A stretch of DNA of 64,000 bases from contig NC_135374.1 in assembly GCF_049243985.1 (NCBI RefSeq), positions 67,323,434-67,387,433 on the forward strand. The letters are read 5' to 3'. Positions 1 to 13,639 of this stretch are shown here, one piece after another. Position numbers and translations under genes: made by a program. The stretch comes from Paroedura picta (taxonomy: Eukaryota; Chordata; Lepidosauria; Squamata; Gekkonidae). Below the pieces are notes generated by a model. That model made no database searches, was not told the origin of the DNA, and saw only the letters and a list, made by a program, of their open reading frames with translations. Each line of letters begins with the position of its first letter. The first letter of the stretch is position 1.

Positions 1-825
1 TTACTATATTGGTCTGAGATCCTATCAGAGTTGCCAGGCTAGCCAGATGCGCATTTAGAGTTTGATTCTTAGCTTTTATTTTTTTTTTTAAATCAAAATC
101 TGCCTGTGATGTGCGATAATATTCCTCTGGAATGTAAACCACATCTCACAATAAAATGAAGCCCTCAAATTATATTGTATAGTAGTGTTTGGAGTTATCC
201 AAAACTAGTAAAAAAGTGTCAGCTAATTAAAAAAACTAAACAAAGATGACTGATTTGTAGTTTTGAATGGTCAATGTGAAGTCTAAAGTCTAAATGGTCA
301 GAAGTCAATGTGAAGTCTAAAGTCTGTAGGTCCCACTGCTTCAAAAGAGGCAAGGATCTAATCTTAAGTAAATTTGCAGAAGACAAAGAACATGCCTTCA
401 AGACACACTGACTCCTGGTGATCGCTTCTCCGGGGTGTTCCAGGCATGAGGTGAACAGGAGTATTTTCACATTAACTTCCTCCACATAGCAACCCCATTC
501 TTCCTTGTTCGTCTCCCATTAAGGTACAGAACAGGGCCAATCGATCCTGTTTAGTTCTCCATCCCCCATGAGCTTTGAACAAACTGAGCTAATCAGGCTG
601 CTCAAGCAAATTTAATGGCCAATAAGTGGGCAAGCTGCTTGTGGAGACAGCAATGTTTTATCATTAAAGGCAAACAACATTAAAATGCAGAGGAAAAATT
701 CAATAAAAAGCCACTAAAAGAATAGTTACACAATAATATACAATTTAAATTACTGTTAGCTGATATATTGATAAATGATCCCAAAAGTTTCTGCAGCCCA
801 AATACTAGTAATTAAAGCAAATACT

Positions 826-990
826 AGAATCATAGAATCATAGAATCATAGAGTTGGAAGGGGCCATACAGGCCATCTTGTCCAACCCCCTGCTCAACGC
901 AGGATCAGCCCTAAGCATCCTAAAGCATCCAAGAAAAGTGTGTATCCAACCTTTGTTTGAAGACTGCCAGTGCTAGTTATCCCCCTCCAA
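826..990 (-). mobile_element. CR1-type LINE, 3' end
   Basis: Starts with tandem 8-bp units of the AGAATCAT type, which in reverse complement are the ATTCTATG-like tails of CR1 LINEs. It continues with the GTTGGAAGGGGCC and TCCAACCCCCTGC blocks typical of CR1 3' untranslated ends in sauropsids. A 5'-truncated copy, minus strand, with no coding part. Confidence 0.75.
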
Positions 991-1000
991 TAAATCTTGA

Positions 1001-3346
1001 CTTAGATTTCATTCTCCTGTAGCAAGTCATATTATGCTCTACAGCCACAATTTGCAGACCCCCTGGTTTGGTGTGTCCCATCAATGATGTTGGTTATTCC
1101 TATGTCTCTGCATATTTATGCTGCTAGCAAAAAAAGGGCTGCAAAAGAATAATAAATGGACTCCCAGAAGGACAAACCATGGAGATGACTATCATTTAAA
1201 AGGATTTTTTAAAATATAATTGTCATGATTCAAGAGGAAAAAACATCAACATTACAACATTAAACATTCCTTAGTACCAATACAGTATTAGCTATTGTTA
1301 TGGCACTGCTCCAGTCTTGGTGGAAGGATGAATTGACAGCATCTATTCATTTGCTTCAGCTGGGAAATATTTGTGAATGTCATTTCTCATGCATTGGCAA
1401 GCTTAGCCTTTCAAAGGTTATCTTTCATCCTATCAATTTGTTCACAATCATAGCGCAAAGCAATTGTACTTTGAGAATGCAAAGGCAGCTGCTGCAGAAC
1501 TCAAGGTTAGAAGCACATTGATCTTGTCCTGAAAAGGTGATCAATATGGAAATAAGAAATGTGGTCACCCAAGGATAATTTCCTATCCCACCAGTTATTT
1601 TAATTCCATTAATATACTTCACATGTATAGATCCTCAAGTGCTATTCTTTAAACAAATGTAAGTAGAAAGAAGCCTCACATATACCAACACATTTAGAAA
1701 TTTTTAATCTGTTATTTCAGTGATTTTAGTAACAAAAACCTTTCCCAAATGTAGCACATTGAATTAGTGAAGTATTTATTTAATGGTGTAAAATCCTATG
1801 CATTCGTTGCTAAGAAGTTTCTCTAAATTCAGCAGGATTTACTCCATATTAACTGTGCTTACAATTGCAGCATAACATTTCTATTTCAAGAACAGTCGCA
1901 GTATCATTAAATTAAGCTTATTTTTATGTACAGTTAGATCATATTTTAGTCACACTAGAATCTCAAAGTAGTAGTATTTTTAATCAGAGTGTTATTGACC
2001 TCCATCAAGTGTATTCTGGACTTTAGAAATGACCCCCATCCAAACCAGCCTCATTAATCTGTAGGTTTCAATTCCTTTGGTAAAACTGCCTCCCCAGCTC
2101 CACCTCCCCCATAAAATAAGAAAATTGGCCAGGGAAGAGGGAAACCCACATAAATGACATTATTCACATATAATTGTTGGCAGGGCACAGATGAGTGTGC
2201 ACAAACATTTTGCTTTACTAAAAATGTTTGTTATTAAACACCATGATAAATCTGTTAGCATGTTTTCTCTCTAGCTGTTATGGTGATCTTTTAAAACTGA
2301 ACACAATGAATAGGATGCTACTGAGATTCCAACCCCCTGCAGTCCCTATTTCCAATCCTGCCATGTTCTCTTGCTAAGTGGCTGCCACCATGTGAGAAAT
2401 GATCCATGAACTGCCTTGCCCATTTCTCCCCAGTTGCCAGATACAAGTGCCACGGTGCAAAACATCAGCAATTTAGTTAACATGGCAACAGGCACATTTA
2501 CATCAGGCTCGTAAGACCAAGCTTAGGCTACAAAGAGAGAATAAAGAGTGACAAATCACTATTTAGTCCAAATTTCCAAAAGAGAGAGGGAAAAAAAGGC
2601 AGATTCAAAATTAGTGTCACACAAAGCTGCATTTCCTTTATTTTCGTGTTCTTAACAAAATATTCATTCACAAACACTTATATCTATTTCCCCCACCCCT
2701 ATGCAGCTGCAGGCCATTCTTGGCCATGTACAAAGCCATGACTGTGTGAGGAAATATTAGTGCAGTCAACTGTACTGGACAGGGACACAATAAACAGTGT
2801 TTGCTATGCTCAAGACAGTACTTCTTCCAGATTAAACTGTATTTATATACCTTTTATTTAATTTGAGCATTTCTTCCAAGCACACGCATGGCTAAGAAAG
2901 CACTGTCACTTTCTTGTATAAAGAAAACTGTGTATGAACTTATCCTTTGGACATAAGGAATGATGCAAAAAGGCACTTCTCATTTTCCTGTGTTACATAA
3001 ATATTCATAAGGCACCGTCAACCAGTCACCATTCAGATTGTTCCTACCAATGACTGCACTATGCCATTTTTCCTGAATAAGATGATGCCTCCCAAAATGC
3101 TGAGCATATGTGACATAACAACTTGTCTTCTTATTTAATAGAAAGGCATTTTTCACAGTGCCTCCATCAGGACACTAATCTGCAGCTTTCCATTTCTTTA
3201 CTAAGTTTGCTCTGCCCGTGCCATGCCTCCACCAAGCTCTTTTCGATGCATGGTCTCTCCACCATCCTCCTGGTTTTCTGATCAGCACACAAAATATAAA
3301 CCAAAGTGGCTCTTTCTTTATTCCTTCTTAAACTAACACATAGAGA
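1001..3346. other. TSPAN7 intron, nothing specific seen
   Basis: AT-rich intronic sequence without recognisable coding exon, RNA gene or strongly preserved repeat. Short open frames at 1300-1622 lack any family signature. Confidence 0.5.
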
Positions 3347-3349
3347 CTG

Positions 3350-4253
3350 GCCCATTCCACACAAGTTAAATATAGCAGGAGTGTGGCAAATTGTAAACGC
3401 TACTAATTTGCAGTTATGCACGACCTCGCACATAATCTGCCACACTCCTGAAACTGATCCGCAAAAAGCGATTCATTGTAGCGCTTCAAGGGAAATCCAG
3501 AAAAGTGGATTCACCCTCCGAAAAGTGCTACACTCTTGCAAACAATCTGCAACACTAGCGAAAAAGACCTGTGCGTTCCCATTTTTGCGGTTTCAGCAGT
3601 CCCTCCCCCTGGCTCTCTCCTCTGAACTTCCGGCTAAGCTATCGCCATTTTTTTTTCTCGGAGTGAGCGGAGAGCAATGAGCCGGTGAGCCTTCATTCAC
3701 CCAGCGAGGCTTATCTGGCTGCAGTCTCTCCACAGAGCTGCTTTAAAGCTCCCCTCAAGTCACCAAGCACAACACAGCCCTGTTTGCAAGTTCCCTTTAT
3801 TTTCGGCCGAAAATCGCGCCTGTGCACAGGGGGGGGATTTTTTTTCACTCGGGGGAGCGTGGCAACGATGAATCGGCAGCTCACACACCAGCTGCCAGCT
3901 AGGAGGAAGCAAGGAAGCAAGTAATCAAGGCATATTCGTTGCAACGTGTGTTTTTCTTTTTTTTTTTTTTTTTAAAAAAACTGTTCTTAAAGGGAAAGGG
4001 GCTTTTCCAGAGCATGGTAACAACCGCCCATTGGCTGTTCGTTTGATTGACAGCCAGGGGCGGGACAAAGCATGGAAAAAATCGCTTCCTTTCTAGCAAT
4101 TTTTGGTGAGACCGGAAACCTGTGGGAAACGATTGAAACGCTACTGGATTCCACTACAAAGGCAGGTATGCGTTACGCCGAATTCCACTATTTTAAATTC
4201 CGTTATTTCTTTCAACAAGCAATTTGCCACACTGATCCTTGTGCGGAATGGGC
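3350..4253 (+). mobile_element. PIF/Harbinger-like non-autonomous element, copy 1
   Basis: About 904 bp flanked by inverted termini: GCCCATTCCACAC at the left and GTGCGGAATGGGC at the right. A 3-bp direct duplication CTG lies on both sides (3347-3349 and 4254-4256). TIRs of this kind with CWG/TWA target duplications point to the PIF/Harbinger superfamily, but no transposase or Myb-like gene is present. The interior is shared with copies at 21466 and 30670. It includes subterminal repeated motifs, a T-run near 3957-3973, and a promoter-like block near 4020-4065 (CCGCCCATTGGCTG, then GGGGCGGGAC). The open frames inside are not conserved proteins. The superfamily assignment is inference from the ends. 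Confidence 0.75.
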
Positions 4254-4256
4254 CTG

Positions 4257-5720
4257 TGTTTTTCATATGCTGTCCCAGAGCTTAAAGTGTTATCCAGTGT
4301 AAGCCATATATTGTTCACTAATTTTTTTTAAAATAAACATTGCCAGTTAAGTCAGTAGACATAAAGCACAGACCAACAGGCCAAGAAACAACAAATCTAC
4401 AGTGTCCTAGGCAGATACATTTACCAACTCTGCTACCAACTTGTGCACCCAGTCCCTCAAGGCTAAGCCTCTTCATCAGAACTAGAGCTTCACTGTAAAC
4501 ACATCCCTTGGCATTGAAGTTCTTATGCATGTTTATAAGTGTTTGCTTAAAACCCATAATAATCCCTAAACGGCTAATCTTGATCCATAAACATAAATTT
4601 CAATAGCACCTATTTCTAAGGAATGTATGCATATTTAATATTGCAGTTAAGTGTAGAAGCAGCATCTTTAAGAACTGAAAATTTTAGAAGAACTTGTTAA
4701 TGTTTCCACAGCATTTTCCACAGTGAAATTATACCAATAAAATGAAATGTGGATGAAGGGGAATAATTTTATGAAAGGTGTGATGCGATAGACGTGCTGT
4801 GGCCTCAGACTGCAAGCTGGCTCTTTAAACCTGGGCTTCATTCTCCAGGGAGTTCTCGTTGGTCTTCCAATGATGCTCAGCTCTCCTCCCCAGGCCTTCT
4901 CACCCATTCCACCTCTCGGCCCTGTTTCCAGAGCCATTGCTTGGGCCTCCCACACCTTTTCTTGGTAAGCTCAGTCCCCCTCACTAGCTAGTGTAGCTCT
5001 TGACCTTCCCAAGGCTTTCCCTGCAGCTGCCACATCAAGCCCCATAGCCCACATCTGAAGGCTGCTTTGTCATTCTGAACTCTTTCTCTGCTCCTCCAGT
5101 CAGGTGCACCTCATGGCCACCATGCTCCCAGTCAGTGGCTCACTGACTGGCTCGCTAGTGCCCCTGCCCCATGTGTCTCCTCACCCACAATAGGCTGGTT
5201 GTATTGTCTTCTGGTCAGCTTTTCTGGAGTCTCCTGAAGCCACCTGGCCCTCACAGGGCCCCTATGATGTCCACAGGAGAGAAAAGCCATTTCTGTATCT
5301 ATGCTAACCATTTTAGTTGCCAGAGTTTTAACTAAGATGCTTTTATAATATGCTGCCTACCTTGTATTTTATCTTTTATAGTTTATTTAATCATTTTAAC
5401 CCCATGGCCTATTTTATTATTTTGTTGAAATTTTAAACCCTATTTTTATATGTCCTATACATATTTTATGCCAATAAAAGGTTACTGACTGACTGTATCT
5501 ATGCCTACCTATCTACCGAGATAGATACACAGATAGATAGCAAGCACATTGTAGTGATAGGAAAGGGAGTGCTCACCCACTCTCTCAAATTAAAATTCAA
5601 TATGCAGTTTCTACATGGTGGGACACTGCTGTGGGACCTTGTTCTCTTTGTAGCAACATTTTACAATATTTAACGAGAATCATATTGTAGGTGATCAAAT
5701 AATCCGCCTAGTGACTATTT
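4257..5720. other. TSPAN7 intron with an unclassified repeat-like stretch
   Basis: About 4790-5490 is more C/T-rich than its surroundings and ends in an AATAAAAGG block followed by tandem CTGA units. That resembles the 3' tail of a retroposed or LINE-like sequence of unknown family. Short GATA-type units follow near 5510-5540. No coding exon was recognised. Confidence 0.35.
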
Positions 5721-5721
5721 T

Positions 5722-5938
5722 CCAGGGAAAGACTCCCTGGAGAAGAGCCTAATGCTGGTAGCAATTGAGGGCAAAAGAAGAAGTGGACGACAGAGAATGA
5801 GGTAGCTGGATGGAGTCACTGAAGCAGTTGGTGTAAACCTAAATGGACTTCGAGGAATGGTGGAGGACAGAAAGGCCTGGAGAATCATTGTCCATGGGGT
5901 CCCGCTGGGTCGGACACGACTTTGCACCTAACAACAAA
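5722..5938 (+). mobile_element. Bov-B (RTE) LINE, 3' terminal fragment
   Basis: Matches at DNA level the 3' end of the Bov-B copy at 59105-59780. Shared parts are the 'gactccctggagaagag' block, the [14 protein letters not shown] coding stretch, and the terminal GGTCGGACACGAC followed by AACAACAA. Heavily 5'-truncated, no intact frame. Confidence 0.85.
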
Positions 5939-6599
5939 GTGACTATTTTCCCAATCAACTTGATTTCTGAAAGGGATGGCAGAAAATCAACAGTAAGTCA
6001 GACAGGTGCTCATATTTCACATGTTTTAAAATGTTCTGGATCCCTTATTTGGAGATAGTGAGTACAGATATTGGGGCTTCATGCATGCAAAGCAGGTGTG
6101 AACTATATGTGATCACAATACAGCTGCCTGTATCCAAGGATTCTTTGTTGTTGCTCCCATCTTGTGAAATGGCCTGCCTGAAGAAGATAGGAAGGCTCTC
6201 ACACAGCTTTATTCCACAGATTGCACAAAACAGAACTCAGCTGCGACTGAGTTGACTGAAAATTTAGATACTAGTATTTAGAGGGACTGGCCAATCCATC
6301 TGCATAACTGTTGCACCTACTTGGCTACATATATATACACACTTTCTGCTTAGGAGGCTGGCACTGAGATTTGGCATGCAAGTAGCACCGCATTCTCCCC
6401 CCCCTTTTTTTGTGACATTGATGACCATCCCAGATTTATAACAAAGGAGGAAGGGTCTCCCGAGGGGAAACTTACATTCTCCAGCTTCTTCTTTTTGTTT
6501 TGAGCTCAAAGTTTCTCACCATACTTTCATCTTAAGGGTAGAAGCAAAACATCTAATTGCAGAAATGCATGACACCACCAAGGCGTCATAACAAGGTAC

Positions 6600-6714
<115 letters not shown>

Positions 6715-6776
6715 AAATTTGTTTTGCCAGATGAGAGAATGTTTGCTAATATAATGCTGCTGGGGGGGGGGGGGGT

Positions 6777-8033
6777 AATCATGAAGAGATATCCCTAATC
6801 CATGAAAACCAAGCCCTTAGATAAAAGCAAAGGAATTTCAATGGGGTGGAGTAATTTTTTTCCAGACAGGTAAAGCTAAAAAGGAAGTCCCACAATCTCA
6901 ATGGCTGGTGGAAAGCTGGGGATGAGTTGGAATTGTCAACTCCCCATGGCATCTCCACCCTAGAACTGATGTCTCCTGGCTGAGGAACCAGTGTTAAGAT
7001 CCATTATCAACCTCCTTGCCATGCACACATTCTTGGAATAAGCAGTTTCCTGAAAACCTCTGGCATTTCAGATCCTTACCAGGGCCTTTGGTAATTGCCC
7101 CACACTATCTGAGTTTCCTTTTACATCATAAATGATTCATGGTAGTCACTCACAGAACAGTCATTCACAATTTATAATGGCAGCTTGATTTTCGTATTTA
7201 TTAATTGAGATCAATGGTTTAAAGCAATCCAGTCAGCCCCACTTTCCTTAATAGAAATACAGGCTAGAGTGTGGGCTGGGATGTCGTAAACTTATTACAT
7301 TGTTTTACATATGTTCTTCTTTCAGTCTCATCAAGGTATGCATGCTATAAACTAAGTAAACAAATATAAGTAAATATGAATGCAGGAATCATGGTGAAAT
7401 ATAGCTTGACTGGTTACATTTCAAAAATGATTTAGAAATAACATTTTACAATTTTAAAATAACTTTGTGTAAAATCTAGAACACCTTCTGTGTACTTTTT
7501 CCACAGTGATTTACTCTCTGAAATGGCAGCAACCAGTTGACAGTCTACATAGGGTCAAAAGATCCTAATAAAATACTTAGGAAAGAAAGCCATTTCTTCA
7601 AAATAAGCTGCTGTTCAAAATAATCTGCTGACAGGTGTAAAAGCAAAGCTGAGTCAGTAAGCAATAAACAGAGCCAGTCCGAGGAAAATATAGTCTGGAA
7701 AGAAAATTGTTGATTCCAATAACCCAATTAGACATTCACTGCAGACATGATTAATGTCACCAATAATTCAAAAGTATGCACCATTACAAGAATAGAATAA
7801 ATCCACCATTCTAATATAGTCACATTGTGAATGAGGCCGCCCCAGCGATTCCACTGAAAGTACCTGCTGCTAGAATAAAACTACCATTCTTTGTCTATAC
7901 TATGCTTTGTACAACTTTTATGCTTTTATATATTTCTTTCCTGAACAACAGTATTTGCCACTATTCTGAGATTTTGGACAGTAAGACTTCATGTTTGCAT
8001 ATAAGAGCAACTTAATAAAGGAACACATTAGGT
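6777..8033. other. TSPAN7 intron, nothing specific seen
   Basis: No exon, RNA gene or clear repeat family was recognised. Confidence 0.45.
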
Positions 8034-8304
8034 AAAGGTATCCCCTGTGCAAGCACCGGGTCATGTCTTGGAGTGACGCCCTCTAGCGTTTTCATGGCAG
8101 ACTCAATATGGGGTGGTTTGCCAGTGCCTTCCCCAGTCATTACCGTTTACCCCCAAGCAAGCTGGGTACTCATTTTACCGACCTCGGAAGGATGGAAGGC
8201 TGAGTCAACTTTGAGCCGGCTGCTGGGATTGAACTCCCAGCCTCATGGGCAGAGCTTCAGACTGCACGTCTGCTGCATTACCACTCTGCGCCACAAGAGG
8301 CTCA
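8034..8304 (-). mobile_element. Sauria-type tRNA SINE with Bov-B-like tail, copy 1
   Basis: Minus-strand SINE. The right end in reverse complement reads GAGCCTCTTGTGGCGCAGAG, a tRNA-like head with A-box, and a GGGAGTTCAATCCCAGCAG B-box region follows. The body ends with the CGTTTTCATGGCAG block and a tail reading ACCTTTACCT in sense. The tail region 'ggtcagacatgac' resembles the Bov-B 3' end, which would supply the reverse transcriptase. Same family as 46116-46396 and 47467-47752. Confidence 0.85.
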
Positions 8305-11300
8305 TATAAAAAAATGAACACATTACTTAAGTGCAAAACATTTGAACAATGAAAGAGGAAAAGAGTCTAGGATCTTTTTATTACCCATCCTTTTAATCAA
8401 AGCAACCCCTGCCAGTGATATTCCCATCTACTAAAAAATAAACATTAGAATCTCAGACTCTAGTCTTGAAGAGAATCCAGCCATTCTGCCTTACCCTGAG
8501 GGATAAGCACTTGGCCTGTTTGAGAGACTCCCTTTAGAAGGCTGTTAAGCTGGCAGTGATCTGAAGAGAATTTATTCAACACAGCCCTGCAGACCTCCCT
8601 TCAAAAGTTGCCAAGGACAAACCACCACTCTGTTCTTCCCCTTCCCAAATGGGGAGGACTTTCCTTTTGGTGGTACCTGAGGAAAGAACTGAAATTCTGG
8701 GGGAAACTGGTGGATTTCTCTTGCACCTCCCACTAGTCGTCTCCTTTTAAACATCAATTTTCTGAGAAATACGTTCCAGTATTGGAATCCACTATACCTG
8801 ATCAAGGGGAGTCACAAGACTGTTTTGAGAGCTTCTTCATTCATGTATTTATTTAGTTATAATTTAGTATAGCAAGTATCTTTAAACACAGTGGGTATTA
8901 TACGAGAAACAGTGTTCATGTCATAAGCAGCTTGAATAGGAGAATCAAGCTTCTTTCTTTAAAATGATGCTAAAAATTGGAGCTAATATCTGTACAATCA
9001 ACTTTGTTATTAATTGAATGATGAAAGATGTTGGGATGCCTTCAGAAGAAACCATATTAGGTAGTTAAAATTAAAGTGGAAAGCAGCTTGAGATTCAAAA
9101 TAAAGAAGAGAGCCCATGCTTTGATTCTCTGTGTTTTTACTTTGAACTTTAACCAAGAATCTGGACTTTCAGATGACTGTGCTAACCATGTCCATGAAGA
9201 TATGAGAGAAAAAAGTAAAAGTGGGCAATATTATGATGGGGGTATTAATGGTTTCTTTTATCACTAAAATAAATGCGATTTTGCAGGATTATAGTTATAA
9301 AAGCAATAGAGGCTTTCAGTGTATTGTATATTTGCTTAAATATTAAGAATACTCAGGCTAAGCTTTCAAAATGTGCCACGAATAACAGTGCCGCAAATAA
9401 GTAGTGTTAGCATCCTTCTTAGCCCAGTAACTTTAACTGAGTTGAGAGGGTATCATTCTCATAGTACTGGAATACACATTTTTAAAACATTTGTTTTATC
9501 TTCTCTTCCAGTTTTAGCTCTCCAAGTTCATAGGGAAAGAAAAAGGAAGACAATAAATACAGAAGTTACCTTTAAGCTCTCTGCCTTTGCTCCACCCACT
9601 TAGTTTGTTTATTTAAGCAATTTCTAAGACAAGTTTTCATCCAGATAGTTTCTGAATGAATAAAAACAAAGAATTATTGAAAATACTGATATTAATGAAT
9701 CAAAATGTAACAACCATTACCTGGCATTAAAATTAAAAGGATCAGCAACAGATAAAAACAGCAAATTTGAAACAAAATGGATAATGTCCAGTGAAAAGTC
9801 TACTTTTAAAAAACTACAGCAAAAAAGGTCAAAGATGATGCACATTGAATAATATAAATCTGGAGTCCCTGGCATTTAAGTTTTCACTTCCCCAACCTTT
9901 ATGTCCTATTCTTGCACAAACTATGTTCACAAGGACTGATAAAATGCCACATGGACTGAAGAACACAAGGTTTTCTTCCCAAGTTCTCACAATTGCTCTT
10001 AAGAATTTACTAATCGGATATTATCTCTCTTCACTGGATTATCTGTTGGTTTTTTCAGATAACCTTATGGTTGAGTTACATATTATCAGTGTTTGCTTTG
10101 GTTGCTGTTTTATTCACAACTGGATCTTATTCTATATCAGGAACACTTAAATGATGACATCCAACAGGATCCATACAGATACAACATAGCACTGTAGCAT
10201 TATGGCCTTATAGTAGTGATAAGGCTCTAGCAGGGAAAACAGCAGCTGAAAGGGAGTGACAGAAGGAAAATGGGTCAGAGCTTTGAAACTGGACACCTTT
10301 CCTTCCAGATGGCACGTTAATGTGCTTGGACTGCAGTGTTCCCAAGGAGATTGCAGAAAAGCAGGTTTGGGAAATAGTATACCAAGGATGAGTAAAGGGC
10401 CTAGAGCCCAATTATGCCATGGAACTGTGTGGATCTTCCGAACAAAAGTGCTCTAGTATGACAGCCAAAGCACAGAAAACCTTCTGCATGGAAACAGTAA
10501 TACGAATTCAGTGGGCCATTTTTCTTATTTACCCTGCCCACTAAGCATACTAAGATTTAGGATCGCTTTAAAACTGAAGAGATCACCTTGTGTACAATGA
10601 AGTATACACACCATTACATATGAAATGCAGAATGAGACTGGCAGGAGACCTATGAAGAACTTGCAGCTAAATATACCCCTGCCTTATATGTCATAGTATA
10701 TCTATGTCATTGTATATCCTTTTCCTACACGATCTTCTATGTACAAGGAAAAATCACAAGAGTAAAATGGCCCAAAAGGAAATGGAAAAGAAAGCTAAGG
10801 CACTTTTTTGAGGGGTTTTTTTTTTTTTTACATTTCTTCAAGGACACAAAATTGTCTCTGTGGTTCACATTCTGCTGAAGGAAGCAGGGGATTACAGACA
10901 GAGCATGATGAATTCTTAACACTTGTTTTTAGCCACTGCCACTAGAGCTGCTTTGAATTGACTTCTGTAATTATGTGAACGTGATCTGATTAAAAGTGGA
11001 AAGATTTCTCTTTTGATACATTATTTTTAATCTCTGTCTTCATGAAAACAAGTCTGGAACATAACACCATGACCACCTTGTCTTTCTTAGAACAATGTCC
11101 ATCCCCTATAATTCTACAGCAGGGTCCCAGTATTCATGGTTTTATTTTTGCAGGATTATTGCTCATGAAAATAATGGAAAACCAGAAAGGGAAACCAAAA
11201 CCCAACCTAACTAGAAAAGTTAGGAACCAAAAGGTTGAGCTACAAAAATAATTTTTTTTAATTTGCAAATATCTATTACATAAAGTACACTAGTTCAAAA

Positions 11301-13639
11301 ATTTAAAAACATCTATGAATTACATAGTCATCATCATTGAAAAACATAACATTTCTAACTACACATGGAATAGACCAACATAGAACTCACCAAATGCATT
11401 TTGACCACAATGGGTCTTCCTCAGTGGGTCAAATTGTTATGAGAAATGCACGTATAAAATCAAAGGGCTTGCTGGGTAGCAAAGAAAAATCTGTTTGATG
11501 ATGCTCCAACTAGTATTTCTAATATAAAGAAGCCTACCATATAAAATATATACTTCCAGAGGGGACCACTATCTGATTTTGCCCAGCTCTCAATCACTAG
11601 TGTATTCCCACATGTGTTAGAAAAATGGACCTAGATGCACTTCCAAACATAAATTTACAAGATGCTTTAATCACCAGTGGTACGTCAACATTCGGTCAGA
11701 TACTGCTAAGTTATTTACTAATCACATCAACAGAAAGAATGCTGGAGAAAATGCTGGGTTTTATTTTTCTTTTCCAAATGATGGTAGTAATGTCACAGTG
11801 CCCACAACCCCATTTTATTAGGGGTTTTATCTTACCAGCTTTTTAAATGGTCTGCCTCTGCTTTATGAATAGTTTTTATGCTGCTAAATGGCTTGTTTTC
11901 AATATCAAAACACTGTTTAGTTTGTAAACCACCCTAAGCAGCACTCTGAGGAAGTGGCATAGAAATATCCTAAGAAAATAAACAGATAAAATAAATCTTG
12001 AACCCAAGTAACCATTTACAACATTAGAGAGTGATTGTGATTTCCTTCCCACTCAACCTGGGGTTCTTTTGAACAAATACAAAGCAATCCTAAACCTTTC
12101 TAAGCCCATTGATTTCAATAGACTTAGAAAATTATTCATGGAATGTCACACAGATGAAAACATATCTTATATTTCATCAATCCATTTCCCATGACAGTGA
12201 TATTAAAACCATAATGTGCAATCAGCTTTCCTCAGTAGGAAGTGACATGCTTGTTCCAGTGTATTGTACGGATGACATACAGATTAAGGCCTCTAATAAA
12301 CACAGCAAGGCCACCGCATTACTCTGTTACTGTACACCACCATAGTGTCTTTAATCAGCCAAGCTTTGTCACGATATAATATGCTGCTTGTGTCAGCAAT
12401 CAGCTGAACAACAGGCGAGGTTGCTAAGAAAATTTCAGCCCCCAGAGGCTTTTGGAAAATCCAGGGTTTCTGCGACCCAATGACTGACAATAATGCATCT
12501 GGGTCACAATTAATTATGAAAATATACAATTTCATTAAACAGGGAATAAACAGTGGGCTTCTTTTCTCCCAAAGCAGATGCAAACAAAAGCCAGCTAGCT
12601 TGAAGGACTAGATTAAAACCATCAATAGCCTGGCCAATAATAAAACAGACCTTGTACAAACAAAAATACTCCCAGAAAGTACAGTATGGGCTGTCAGAAC
12701 CTAGACCATCACTTGGAATCAATCATTTAAGAAATGTACAGCTGAATAACCAACCAGGTAAAACCAAAGAATTTGTGTGTAACATTTATCTAAAAGCTTG
12801 ATTCTAAACAGACGTTATTGGATGTTTCCACATGAGGGTTCATAAATACAGTTGATATCTTTACATCCTCTTCCATGGAACTGTGCTAGTGTCTCGGTTT
12901 AACTTTGTTGTGAATCACAGCCCCTCTTGACCCTTTTTCTATTTTTACATTGAAAAGGTATATGTCGGTGCTTTATTTCTGTGTGTGGCTGTATTGTTCC
13001 AACAGCAGGAGGATAGCGTACAAATAAGGTAGAAAATATGACACCTTCAAGTACACGATATCCTGCTAAACAAAGCCCACTTTATAAAACTCATGACATT
13101 AACTATCTAGCTTTAGCTTTATGTGCTAGCAGCTACAGCGACAACAGCTAGCGTGAGTGACCAACACAGCAATAAGAGCTGTTCTTGCTAAATGCACATA
13201 CCATTTATCCAAATATAATCTTGGGAATAGTCTGTGCTGGGTGGCTAGAACAGCAGCTGCAAGCACATACTTAGAAGCTATTGGGACAGCAGGCTTCCTT
13301 AGATACATCTAAGAATGCTATTTATTGCAATGTAGGGCAAGAACAGTTGGTTTTTGATGCTTCTTACTCTTGCAGTGCTCTTTATCCTTCACACTTCCCA
13401 GAGGCACTGAGGAGTCGAGAATGCAGAGAGGAAAGAGGGCTGTGGTTTGCTACTGATTTGTATGTGCATTCATGCATGCTGCACCAATTGCCTCATTCAT
13501 AAACACCACCAATCCCTTTACTGTGATGTCCTTACAACCCATTTCCTCCATCTGGGTCACCAGTCGCATTTTAAACGTTCTTTCTCGTGGTCCAGTTGCC
13601 GTAAAACATATCTAGCATCTACTTGTAAGGAGCAATCCT
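8305..13639. other. TSPAN7 intron, long AT-rich stretch
   Basis: No exon or RNA gene recognised. A LINE-like 3' tail (TTTGTAAACCACCCTAAGC and an AATAAACAG tail) lies at about 11860-11990 on the plus strand. The rest shows only low-complexity A/T runs. Short open frames at 9845-10150, 11042-11251, 12109-12583 and 13447-13743 have no family signature. Confidence 0.45.

Noticed and set aside
3306-4302. Open frames repeated at 3.3-4.3 kb, 21.5-22.4 kb and 30.8-31.4 kb as a possible gene family
   Set aside because: The DNA repeats as a TIR element, but frames are not conserved between copies and contain no transposase signature.
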